A DNA stretch of 64,000 nucleotides from Rossellomorea aquimaris (lineage in GTDB: Bacteria > Bacillota > Bacilli > Bacillales > Bacillaceae_B), in assembly GCF_000935355.1 (NCBI RefSeq), contig NZ_JXZC01000002.1, positions 459,516 through 523,515 of the forward strand, written 5' to 3'. Each line of letters starts with the position of its first letter. Position 1 is the stretch's first letter. A program made the position numbers and the translations under genes. Below the pieces are notes generated by a model. It ran no database searches. It was not told the DNA's origin and saw only the letters and a program-made list of their open reading frames with translations. Below are positions 36,874-44,940 of this stretch, one piece after another.

Positions 36874-38046
36874 CTATTTACTTACGATGACACAAGCGTT
36901 ATTGCCACTATTTCCATGAGTGGTAATACTTACAGCTCTTACTGGTTGATAGATGGTTTGATACACAATAGGTAAGTCTTCGAATCCCTTCCCTTCTGTC
37001 TTTATAGTAGGAGGGATGAACCCATATTCTATTGAAAGTAAAGCAGCAATCATTTGTATGGCACCCATCGCCGCAAAGGAGTGACCCGTCATTCCTTTAA
37101 TGGAGGTTAGAGGGACTATGTCATCAAATAATTTTTTATGTATGAACCCTTCAATTCGGTCATTGGCTTTAAGTCCTAGAGCTTGACTATTCACATAGCA
37201 AGGAACTCTATTACCTAGCGTTTCTTTATAAACCGAAAGCATCTCTTCACCCGTTTCATCGGAATGCAATATAGGCCTGCCTTCATTCCTTGAGCACACT
37301 TTTTGAACTCTTCCATAAATTGTATTACCACGCTGTAGCGCTTTCTCTTCAGTCTCTAATATCATAATCCCTGCACCTTCCGAAAGAACAAAACCTTGAT
37401 GATCTGATGAAAAAGGGACGCCTGTTTCATTAATAGATACATCGGAAGTAATGGCCCTGGTCTTAAGAAACCCATTGATACTCCATTGTCCAAGTGGTGC
37501 ATCTGTCCCCCCGACTATACAAGCATCAACTTGTCCGGCTTCCAATAAGAGTTTTGCCAATAGAACCGCATCTAAACTTGCCGTGCAACCTGTCGTTATG
37601 GTGAACGTTGGACCTCTTGTGCCTATATGTTCCGCCACAGTAGCTGATAATGTATGTGAATCAACAAGGGAAACGCCATGCAATGGATACTTTTTCAAAT
37701 TCAGTGCTACCGATGAATAGTGTTCTACTTCTAGAATAGCTCCAGCTGAAGTTCCAATAATGACAGCTATTCTATGGGGGTCATATGATAAATCTGCCAT
37801 TTCGACTGCATCATTCGCAGCAGCTAATGCCATCCTTGTCGACCGGGGATATCTAGTATAATTTCTCTCTCTCAACATCCCAAAATCATCTTCTATCACC
37901 CCAGCAATAACGCTGGATTGATTCTTTCCTCTACCTTCAAGAACGGAATGAGTACATATGCCGTTCTCCAGAATTCTCTGAAAATCTTCTTTGCTTACAG
38001 CACCTGGAGTCTTAATTCCGTAACCAGTTATCACAATGTTGTCCAC
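36874..38046 (-). CDS. Beta-ketoacyl synthase-like protein lacking one catalytic histidine
   Basis: A 390-residue FabF-like thiolase-fold protein. The nucleophile C154 (TTGCTASLDA) and the KGMTGH motif (K317, H322) are present, but the segment equivalent to NAHGTGT reads NSQALGL, so the first catalytic histidine is replaced by Q288. This should impair malonyl decarboxylation. I chose the GTG at 38044-38046 behind AAGGA; the upstream in-frame ATG abuts that site. It is an orphan: no acyl carrier protein or other fatty-acid gene nearby. It is probably co-transcribed with the GGDEF-EAL gene. It could be a priming or chain-length-factor-like subunit. Confidence 0.75.
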   Translation of the reverse strand: MDNIVITGYGIKTPGAVSKEDFQRILENGICTHSVLEGRGKNQSSVIAGVIEDDFGMLRERNYTRYPRSTRMALAAANDAVEMADLSYDPHRIAVIIGTSAGAILEVEHYSSVALNLKKYPLHGVSLVDSHTLSATVAEHIGTRGPTFTITTGCTASLDAVLLAKLLLEAGQVDACIVGGTDAPLGQWSINGFLKTRAITSDVSINETGVPFSSDHQGFVLSEGAGIMILETEEKALQRGNTIYGRVQKVCSRNEGRPILHSDETGEEMLSVYKETLGNRVPCYVNSQALGLKANDRIEGFIHKKLFDDIVPLTSIKGMTGHSFAAMGAIQMIAALLSIEYGFIPPTIKTEGKGFEDLPIVYQTIYQPVRAVSITTHGNSGNNACVIVSK

Positions 38047-38160
38047 TGAAATCATCCTTAAAATTAGTAGAAGACGCCTTACCACACTACGTTATAATGC
38101 TTATTATATATGAGTTAACTGGCCATAATCTATCATTTTTCGACAATTCTTTAGGCATAT

Positions 38161-38188
38161 CGTTTCATTTTTTAAGAAAGATGAAACG
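38161..38188. promoter_or_regulatory. Inverted repeat upstream of the ketosynthase-like gene
   Basis: CGTTTCAT (38161-38168) and ATGAAACG (38181-38188) are perfect complements 12 bp apart, about 115 bp before the start codon. A possible operator; no regulator can be assigned. Confidence 0.35.
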
Positions 38189-38207
38189 GTTGAAAATTCA
38201 GAATCCC

Positions 38208-38252
38208 TTAATAGCATGAAGACACTTTCTTCATGCTATTAAAGGATTTTTT
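38208..38252 (-). terminator. Hairpin terminator after the metallophosphoesterase gene
   Basis: TTAATAGCATGAAG (38208-38221) and CTTCATGCTATTAA (38229-38242) are perfect complements. A T run follows on the plus strand (38247-38253), while the gene it follows is on the minus strand, so it may act in both directions. Confidence 0.6.
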
Positions 38253-38273
38253 TACTTTTCCGAAATAAACTAT

Positions 38274-40052
38274 TCACTCCGCGAAATCAAACCGCTCTTC
38301 AAAATCAAAAGGGATCTCGAATTGATCCCGTACCCCCGTCAAATACGCCACATCAAAAAACGTTTTCTGCGGCCTCGGCAGTTTATCCACCCATGGGGAG
38401 TAGGTCTTAAACGAGATCGTCCCGTCTGCTTCATCGAATTCCGCAAACCTCATCCAGCCATTGCCCCCGTGATAACTTGATTGGTAGTCGACAAGCACTT
38501 GTAAAACGGGATTACCTGCTGCATTTTGTTTCACTCTGTGTGTGGAGCCATGGTGATGGCCATTGACCGTCATGAATACCTGGTTAAAAGGATGGACCAG
38601 TTCATCCCAGGCAAGTGTCCCCCTCTCTGTCTCAATGGGAGTGACTCCATCTATGTTGAGGATTTGATGAGAAAGAAGGATGGTCGGTGTTTTGGGATGT
38701 GCTCTTAGAACCTTTTTTGCCCAAGGAATGTCCTCCTTCATATGTTCCATGTCGAGGGTTAGGAATAAGTAATGATAGCTTCCCGCTTTAATGATGGAAT
38801 ACGAACTATATCCAGTAGGAGAAGCCCCTTTAAAATACGGTTTGTCCTTAAAACGACCTGACCCATAATATTTAAGATAGGGATCTCCTTTACCGTAGTC
38901 ATGATTCCCGGCAATCGTCACATACGGTGCCTTTCCCTGGTCGAGGAGACCGACGCTTGTAGACGAGTGGACCCATTCCTCCAACGAATCGCTTTGATCG
39001 ACCATGTCTCCTAAAAAAGCGGTCATGGCAATATTCAATTTTTCATATTTCTTAGAAATCCATCTCATTTGTTCTTTGAAAATTTCTGGTTTAGAGCGTA
39101 CCGTTTTTTGAGGATCAGGGACAAAAAGAAAGGAATAGTTTTTCTTTTTCGTTCGTAAGGATTGATAATTGTTGGACCCGTTTTTGACGTGGTCACCCGC
39201 CTTTAGTTGGATAAGCCATTCTTCTTGTGGAAGAGGTCGATCGGCGATACGTATTTCCTGTAAATTCCCTGCAAACAAGGCATCTGCTTTGTTGTCTTTT
39301 TCTGATGCCCCGATATTCCATCCCTTTCCTTTTGCAACATCCATTCCGAATATTTCAGCGTCAGTGGAGTGCCTGAAGTCGGTCACTCCATTTATATAGA
39401 TGCTTGAATGTTTCCCATCATTGACGACTGCTACATGATACCAGTCTTCTACACTATCAAGAGCTGGGGACCAATCCGTCTCGCTGCGTTGAAGATTTAA
39501 TGGATGACTGGCCCACTGGACTTGTTTAAAATCGGATACAGATAAGGTGGAGCGTCCGCCCCCCCTTGACATAATGCCCATTCCACCGTGATCTTTAGGC
39601 GAGAACTGTTTCGGCAGTTTGAATAATACCTCGATGGTATATCCGTTTTTAAAGCGATTATGATTCAAAGGGGCATCCTTGTCGGTTTGAAAATATTGAC
39701 CTCCAGCATCACTTTTTTTGTGATGAAACTGCAGGGTCTCCACCTCATCCTTTTGTTCGTAATCTTCTTCAGACCAGCGGATGGAAGGAATCTTTTGATT
39801 GGAGTCTTCCAAGTTGATCAACTGGAGGTGATTCGCGTTCCCACTTACATCCCTCATCACCAGATCCTTCCCGGTGATGGTTCCTGATTGGATATAATCC
39901 TTCGAGAAGATCCAATGGGCGGCGATGTCTGTAAAAGGACCTCTCTCTTCCATGTCCCGTCCGGAAATGACAGGAGGGAACAACACCCAAAGCAGAACCA
40001 TCAAACCAGCCAGTCCCGAAATCAATAGCAGGTGTTTCTTGTCTAATCTCAA
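38274..40052 (-). CDS. Membrane-anchored LamG-domain metallophosphoesterase
   Basis: A 592-residue exported protein. An N-terminal membrane anchor (about 7-28) precedes a LamG/concanavalin-like beta-sandwich (about 120-285) and a calcineurin-like metallophosphoesterase domain (about 300-560) with GDMVDQ, GNHDYG, LLSHQ and GHHHGS motifs for two metal ions. The start is a TTG six bases after GGAGGG. It probably hydrolyses a phosphoester at the cell surface (phospholipid, teichoic acid, nucleotide); the substrate is unknown. It is monocistronic. Confidence 0.82.
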   Translation of the reverse strand: MRLDKKHLLLISGLAGLMVLLWVLFPPVISGRDMEERGPFTDIAAHWIFSKDYIQSGTITGKDLVMRDVSGNANHLQLINLEDSNQKIPSIRWSEEDYEQKDEVETLQFHHKKSDAGGQYFQTDKDAPLNHNRFKNGYTIEVLFKLPKQFSPKDHGGMGIMSRGGGRSTLSVSDFKQVQWASHPLNLQRSETDWSPALDSVEDWYHVAVVNDGKHSSIYINGVTDFRHSTDAEIFGMDVAKGKGWNIGASEKDNKADALFAGNLQEIRIADRPLPQEEWLIQLKAGDHVKNGSNNYQSLRTKKKNYSFLFVPDPQKTVRSKPEIFKEQMRWISKKYEKLNIAMTAFLGDMVDQSDSLEEWVHSSTSVGLLDQGKAPYVTIAGNHDYGKGDPYLKYYGSGRFKDKPYFKGASPTGYSSYSIIKAGSYHYLFLTLDMEHMKEDIPWAKKVLRAHPKTPTILLSHQILNIDGVTPIETERGTLAWDELVHPFNQVFMTVNGHHHGSTHRVKQNAAGNPVLQVLVDYQSSYHGGNGWMRFAEFDEADGTISFKTYSPWVDKLPRPQKTFFDVAYLTGVRDQFEIPFDFEERFDFAE

Positions 40053-40131
40053 TGTCGTCCCTCCTTTACAAGCGTTTTCTAGTTAGTATGAACCGTGTCG
40101 GATAGAAGATGTATCATACTGAAACAAAAAA

Positions 40132-40163
40132 AAATCTCCTAATGAATCATCATTAGAAGATTT
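40132..40163 (-). terminator. Terminator of the MurNAc operon
   Basis: AAATCTCCTAATG (40132-40144) pairs with CATTAGAAGATTT (40151-40163) with one mismatch; runs of T follow on the minus strand. It starts 11 bp after the mupG stop. Confidence 0.85.
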
Positions 40164-40174
40164 TTTCGGGCACT

Positions 40175-41203
40175 TCAATCACTGAGGTCCGTCCCTCTCG
40201 TCAACCGGATTTTTTGACCAGGATCCATTAATTCCAATAGATCAAGGTCTTTCTCGCTAATCCTCCCGATCACGTTCACGGCAGGGTTTTTCTCCAGGTC
40301 ATTTCGGACGATTTGCATTTCTCCTTTATAGCGTCCGTACAGATCGTTGTCCTGGGTGATGGTCCCCCGCGGTCTTTCCACGGTATTTGAAGGGGGAACA
40401 TCCTGACTCTTCCTTGTATCCAGGAGCCGATACACGTCTCTTCCCGGATCTGGCCTGAGCTGATATTCTCCCTCCATTTCACCGAGGCCGTCATACGAAA
40501 GCTCCATAACATTTTCTTGATCATGATCCACTAGCTTACGAAGTAGTTCCTGCGACCATTCGGGATCGCCTATAAATACACCTTGAACACCCAAATGCCT
40601 CAATTGTATGGCACTCGTATAAGGGTTTCGATCACGGTGATCCTCCAAAGTTGGGAGACCCTTGTATAACGGTCCTCTTTTTCCCTCGTCCCCCGGGATA
40701 AAGGCATAAACCGGAATATCTAAAGCTCCAAACAGTCTTTGCTGCCTCATAAAGTAATCCTGATCCAATCCCGTCTCAGGCTTGGGGTAGAAGTTATGCC
40801 AAGCAATCATGTTTCTTGTTTCCAGTCCACTCGAGGTCCACTCTAGAAGCTCCCTCTCCCCAACAGTACTGGCATTGATGGCAATCTGAAAATGGCGTGA
40901 TAAATCAACCAGCTCCTCTGCCGTAAACCCATCATCCAAACGCAGTGCAGACACACCTAATTCCTTTAACTCTTCCAAATGGCTCAACCCTAAAAAGGAG
41001 GGCGTGTTCTTCGATACGTCAGCAAACACTTCAAACCCTTCCCTTTTGAAAATGGATAAAAGGTGACGGACATGCTCGCTGCTATACGCCGACTCTTCAG
41101 GAATGTGAAGTGAGGTGAACGCAAGCTTGATACCCAATGAAGAAGCGCGAAGAATGCTCTCTTCGGCTCCTTCGTCGGATAAATAAACGGAGATTCCGAT
41201 CAT
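40175..41203 (-). CDS. mupG: 6-phospho-N-acetylmuramidase (MupG, DUF871 family)
   Basis: A 342-residue cytoplasmic protein of the DUF871 family, with an outer-surface-protein-like TIM barrel (about 1-235, starting MIGISVYLSDEG) and a C-terminal cyclophilin-like domain (about 245-342). MupG of Staphylococcus cleaves MurNAc-6-phosphate-GlcNAc. It overlaps murP by 4 bp (ATGA) and follows murQ-murP, which supports the role: the imported phosphodisaccharide is cut here and the MurNAc-6-phosphate passes to MurQ. The last residues, RGTDLSD, are encoded by a copy of the GAGGGACGGACCTC repeat (40184-40197), suggesting that the C-terminus was extended or replaced by the repeat. Confidence 0.88.
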   Translation of the reverse strand: MIGISVYLSDEGAEESILRASSLGIKLAFTSLHIPEESAYSSEHVRHLLSIFKREGFEVFADVSKNTPSFLGLSHLEELKELGVSALRLDDGFTAEELVDLSRHFQIAINASTVGERELLEWTSSGLETRNMIAWHNFYPKPETGLDQDYFMRQQRLFGALDIPVYAFIPGDEGKRGPLYKGLPTLEDHRDRNPYTSAIQLRHLGVQGVFIGDPEWSQELLRKLVDHDQENVMELSYDGLGEMEGEYQLRPDPGRDVYRLLDTRKSQDVPPSNTVERPRGTITQDNDLYGRYKGEMQIVRNDLEKNPAVNVIGRISEKDLDLLELMDPGQKIRLTRGTDLSD

Positions 41204-42558
41204 TCGAACTCACTCGCCATTTCGTCTTTAAAGCCAACAAGATACGTGATGGCAAAACCTGCTGCATAGGCAATTAACAATCCGATCGTGTAGTAAAGGA
41301 TCTCTCCTGCATTCACAAGGAAAATCAGCGGCAATCCTGATACCCCGATCGCAAACGTCGCGACATCAAAGTACGCTTGGAATGCTCCGCCGAAACCGGC
41401 ACCTATACAAGCTGTCAGGAATGGTCGGCCGAGTGGTAACGTCACACCGAAGATAAGCGGTTCACCGATTCCAAGCATCCCTGCCGGAAGAGCTCCGCCA
41501 ATCGCTCTCTTCAACTTCTTCTTCTTCGTTTTCATAAAAATCGCGAAAGCTGCTCCTACCTGTCCTGCTCCACCCATTGCAAGGATCGGAAGAAGAGGGT
41601 CGTCCCCGATTGTGTTGATCAGTTCCAGGTGAACCGGTGTCAGTCCTTGATGCAATCCTGTTACGACTAGCGGCAGGAAGGTGGCACCGAGGACGAATCC
41701 AGCGACCAATCCACCCATTTCAATCAATGAAAGAAGTCCGTTCGTAATTAAATCTGAAATGAATCCACCTACCGGCATGAATACCGTGTATGTCAATAAT
41801 CCTGTGACAAGTAACGCAATGGTCGGTGTCACGATAATGTCCACAGCCTGCGGAATCACTTTGCGTACATTTTTCTCAACGAACGCCATGAAAATCGCTG
41901 CAATCAATACTCCGATCAGTCCGCCCCGGCCTGGAAGCAGATTTTCACCAAATAGCGTAACATCACCAATGGCCGGGTTGATAATCAGAATACCCGCCAA
42001 ACCACCAAGTGCTGCAGATCCACCGAACTCCTTCGCCGCATTCATCCCGACAAGGATACCAAGATAGCCGAATAACCCGCTTCCGATGATGGATAGCATC
42101 ATCACAAGCTGTGACTCACCATTCAGCCAGCCGGCTTGAACGAAGAACTTCGTAAACCCAGTGATAAGTCCTGACGCAATCAACGCAGGAATCAGAGGGA
42201 TGAAGATATTTGCCACTCGTCTCAGCAGTAATTTAAACGGTGTGCTGTTCTTCTTTTTCAAATCAGCCTTTTGCTCAGCAGCTCGGGCTTTCAGATCAAG
42301 ATCACCTGATCCGGATGCAACCAACTTCCCGAATACTTCTGTTACTTTATTGACCTTACCCGGCCCTAAAATGACCTGGTATGTTTCGTCTTCTACAAAG
42401 CCCAGTACTCCTTCGATCTTCTTGATGTTGGCTTTTTGCACAAGATCTTCGTTATACACTTTCACTCTCAGTCTGGTCATACAATTTTCATAGCTTGCTA
42501 TATTGTCAGCACCGCCAAACTGCTCTAAAATGATGCCGGCCAATTCTTGATTCGTCAT
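41200..42558 (-). CDS. murP: PTS MurNAc-type permease, IIBC
   Basis: A 452-residue protein with an N-terminal IIB domain (phosphorylated C26 in ENCMTRLR) and a C-terminal IIC domain with about ten helices (from about 105). There is no IIA domain; as with E. coli MurP, a shared glucose-type IIA must supply the phosphate. It would import MurNAc or MurNAc-GlcNAc from cell-wall turnover with 6-phosphorylation. AAGGGG lies before the ATG. It is 90 bp from murQ and overlaps mupG. Confidence 0.9.
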   Translation of the reverse strand: MTNQELAGIILEQFGGADNIASYENCMTRLRVKVYNEDLVQKANIKKIEGVLGFVEDETYQVILGPGKVNKVTEVFGKLVASGSGDLDLKARAAEQKADLKKKNSTPFKLLLRRVANIFIPLIPALIASGLITGFTKFFVQAGWLNGESQLVMMLSIIGSGLFGYLGILVGMNAAKEFGGSAALGGLAGILIINPAIGDVTLFGENLLPGRGGLIGVLIAAIFMAFVEKNVRKVIPQAVDIIVTPTIALLVTGLLTYTVFMPVGGFISDLITNGLLSLIEMGGLVAGFVLGATFLPLVVTGLHQGLTPVHLELINTIGDDPLLPILAMGGAGQVGAAFAIFMKTKKKKLKRAIGGALPAGMLGIGEPLIFGVTLPLGRPFLTACIGAGFGGAFQAYFDVATFAIGVSGLPLIFLVNAGEILYYTIGLLIAYAAGFAITYLVGFKDEMASEFE

Positions 42559-42648
42559 TGTTCACCTTCCCCTTTCAAGTTTGCTTTGTATTCCTTTTCC
42601 CTTCTATTTCTATGAAGGGTCCTGGACAGGTACCCCTGTACAAAAAGC

Positions 42649-43551
42649 CTATTTTTCAATGGCTAAACGAACATAACCATTGGCATCTTCCAGTCGGCTC
42701 TTCGCTTCTTCATATCCACAGCCGAGGGTGATCATCACAATGGATGGTTTCACTTCGTTGTTCGCTTTCTTCAATGTGGATGCCGCCGTTTCTCTATCTG
42801 CACCTGTGATACTCTCAATGATTCCGATCGCCCGCTGCTCCAGTTTATAGTTACTGATATTCACATCGACCATCAGATTCCCATAAGCCTTTCCAAGCTT
42901 GATCATGGCCGCTGTCGAAATCATGTTGAGGACCATTTTCTGTGCAGTTCCGGCTTTTAATCGAGTGGATCCGGTCAAGGCTTCGGGTCCGGCATCCACT
43001 TCAATTGCATGCTTTGCTTCAGCAGAAATTTTCGAGCCAGTATTACAAGACAGGGCAACGGTTGTCGCACCAAGTTCCCTTGCATATCTTAGACCACCGA
43101 TGACATACGGCGTACGTCCGCTCGCAGCAATCCCTACGACCGTGTCAGCCTCGGTCAGTCCGATTTCTTTCAGATCGGATACACCCAGCTCCTCATCGTC
43201 CTCTGCTCCTTCAACCGCTTTGACGAATGCTTTCTCCCCGCCTGCAATCAATCCGACAACGACATCACTGCTCACACTGAAAGTCGGCGGACATTCCACC
43301 GCGTCAAGCACGCCCAGCCTGCCACTTGTACCTGCACCGATATAGATCAATCTCCCGCCTTGAGAGATGGATTTCACAACATCATCCACTACTTTTTCGA
43401 CTTGAGGAATCACTTCTTGAACGACCGAAGCGACCTTCTGATCTTCCTCGTTCATCATGCGGAGAATCTCGCCTGTACTGGCTGTATCGATCCCCAGCGT
43501 ATTTTGATTCACCTTCTCTGTTGATAATTCAAAAAATTTATCTTCTTTCAT
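42649..43551 (-). CDS. murQ: N-acetylmuramic acid 6-phosphate etherase
   Basis: A 300-residue SIS-domain lyase that removes D-lactate from MurNAc-6-phosphate to give GlcNAc-6-phosphate. The SIS phosphosugar site IGAGTSGRLG (about 71-80), the catalytic-glutamate regions DAVECPP (E86) and AVEGAED, and the etherase motif TGSTRLKAGTAQKMVLN are all present. It is the first gene of murQ-murP-mupG. Unlike B. subtilis, no murR, amiE or nagZ is attached. A cre site and promoter lie just upstream. Confidence 0.95.
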   Translation of the reverse strand: MKEDKFFELSTEKVNQNTLGIDTASTGEILRMMNEEDQKVASVVQEVIPQVEKVVDDVVKSISQGGRLIYIGAGTSGRLGVLDAVECPPTFSVSSDVVVGLIAGGEKAFVKAVEGAEDDEELGVSDLKEIGLTEADTVVGIAASGRTPYVIGGLRYARELGATTVALSCNTGSKISAEAKHAIEVDAGPEALTGSTRLKAGTAQKMVLNMISTAAMIKLGKAYGNLMVDVNISNYKLEQRAIGIIESITGADRETAASTLKKANNEVKPSIVMITLGCGYEEAKSRLEDANGYVRLAIEK

Positions 43552-43573
43552 AAGTCATTCCTCCCAGAAAATC

Positions 43574-43625
43574 TGAATGCGTTTTCATTACTTATATTAA
43601 TATCACTTTTAAAATAATATTTCAA
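43574..43625 (-). promoter_or_regulatory. murQ promoter with cre site
   Basis: On the minus strand TTGAAA (43620-43625), a 17-bp spacer and TATTAA (43597-43602). The cre-like TGAATGCGTTTTCA (43574-43587, 13 of 14 consensus positions) lies just downstream, at the expected start point, indicating CcpA repression. Confidence 0.65.
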
Positions 43626-43710
43626 TTGTAATTTTAAATATATGAAATTTTATTTTAAAATAGACCAATGTTTTTTGTGGAAAGGGAGGATAAGTTTGGT
43701 TGTTTAACAG

Positions 43711-43852
43711 AAGAAAGTGCTGGTTGATTTCCGCTCCAGGTGCTCGCTTTCCGCGGGGCGTGAGTTGAGCCTCCTCAGGCTTTGCCTTCCGGGGTCTCAA
43801 CTTTCCCGCTATTCCCGCAGGAGTCGAGCACCTTCCGCTCCAATCAACTATC
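43711..43852. repeat. Dispersed element, copy B (inverted relative to copy A)
   Basis: Read on the minus strand it follows copy A (17465-17610) almost base for base: TTGATTGGAGCGGAAGG, GCTCGACTCCTGCGGGAATA, GGAGGCTCAACTCACGCCCC, GGAGCGGAAATCAAC. The 559-bp gap 43552-44110 holds nothing else except the murQ promoter. Confidence 0.85.
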
Positions 43853-44100
43853 CCGGCATAAAGTTTTCTAAAAACCAAGATAAATGAATGTGCAAAATAC
43901 AACCTCCAAAAGAAGGCAGTTATTTTCTTCAAACTAGAAAATCATATTTCCTTATACTATTTTTTATTCTGCTGGAAGAACTTGTTTTCCATGACAAAAC
44001 AGTTTCTTTATGAGCAAAATCAAACGACAAATAGGAGTTGGAACAAGCTTCCTACTCCTGTTTTTTCTTTATTTCATGTTTATCTTACTCTACACTCAGA

Positions 44101-44114
44101 GGTCCGTCCCTCAA
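44101..44114. repeat. GAGGGACGGACCTC repeat overlapping the comK stop codon
   Basis: Read on the minus strand, TGAGGGACGGACCTC supplies the TGA stop (44111-44113) of comK. Confidence 0.8.
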
Positions 44115-44671
44115 AAATCGATTTGTGGATCATTTGGAATGTCTGCTCCATCCAGTATGCCGGGATGGAATCCTGGAAGATATAGTTCGCTTTCTGTTCT
44201 TCTTAAAGCTCTGCGGGATGGGAAGCTGGCGAAGTGGTTCATGGTGGCAGCGGCCCGTTCCCGTTGTTTGGTGATGACTTTCTCGGAACAGTTGATTTCC
44301 AACCGCTCTCCATTCGTAAACTGGATGTATGTTTTTCCTTCAGAAGTGGATGATGACTCGATATGCTGGCAGAATAACCAGATGCAATCATAGTGTGTCG
44401 GGGCCATGGTAGGTATACAATAGATGAACTCTTGTGGGCAAATCATGAGAGGTGTTTTTCGTAAATACTTGGTGGCATGGCGAACGGCTTTGATCCTGCC
44501 GTCATATGTAGACCGGTATGCCATACAGGATTCGTCTAAAATTTCCATGACGGATTTTTTGCTGAACGTCTTTCTCCCTGAGTAGTCATAAATGATCGAC
44601 CGATGGATCCCATCATAAGCAGGACAAATCGCTACCGTCCTTCGAGTAACCTGCACTTCTAAACCTTTCAA
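44111..44671 (-). CDS. comK: ComK competence transcription factor
   Basis: A 186-residue homologue of ComK, the master activator of DNA-uptake genes. The conserved core (ILDESCMAYRSTYDGRIKAV, then RKTPLMICPQEFIYCIPT and CIWLFCQHI) matches ComK along most of its length. The start is uncertain: a TTG at 44669-44671 eight bases after GGAAGG is best; a GTG nine bases upstream lies in the ribosome site, and a GTG at 44656 also has AAAGG. A minus-strand TATAAT lies about 75 bp upstream (44746-44751). The stop codon is formed by the repeat at 44101-44114. Confidence 0.85.
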   Translation of the reverse strand: MKGLEVQVTRRTVAICPAYDGIHRSIIYDYSGRKTFSKKSVMEILDESCMAYRSTYDGRIKAVRHATKYLRKTPLMICPQEFIYCIPTMAPTHYDCIWLFCQHIESSSTSEGKTYIQFTNGERLEINCSEKVITKQRERAAATMNHFASFPSRRALRRTESELYLPGFHPGILDGADIPNDPQIDF

Positions 44672-44892
44672 TCTAAACACCTTCCTTTTCCTTTTTAATA
44701 AAGCCCCTTTTATCAGAATCTTCTTATATATGAGACTTTATTACTATTATATACTAATACCAGAAGATTTCCATTTATATTTGTATATTTTTTGAGAAAA
44801 ATCTCATAATTTGAGGAAATGGATTATTTCCTGGGAGATAGTGTCGAAGAAAGTGATCAAAAATGAATACTGTTTTGATTAGTAGCAAAAAA

Positions 44893-44926
44893 CCTCCATT
44901 CGATACACGAATGCATCAAATGGAGG
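44893..44926 (-). terminator. Terminator of the subtilase gene
   Basis: CCTCCATT (44893-44900) pairs with AATGGAGG (44919-44926); the minus strand continues with six T. Confidence 0.75.
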
Positions 44927-44940
44927 CTTATTATGATTTG

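Noticed and set aside
43609..43932. 107-residue minus-strand ORF
   Set aside because: Most of its length is copy B of the dispersed element, with no ribosome site and atypical composition.
44672..44940. Full ComK box (two AAAA-N5-TTTT half sites) upstream of comK
   Set aside because: Only a single imperfect AAAA-GGGGC-TTTA half site is visible near 44702-44714; not enough to claim autoregulation.
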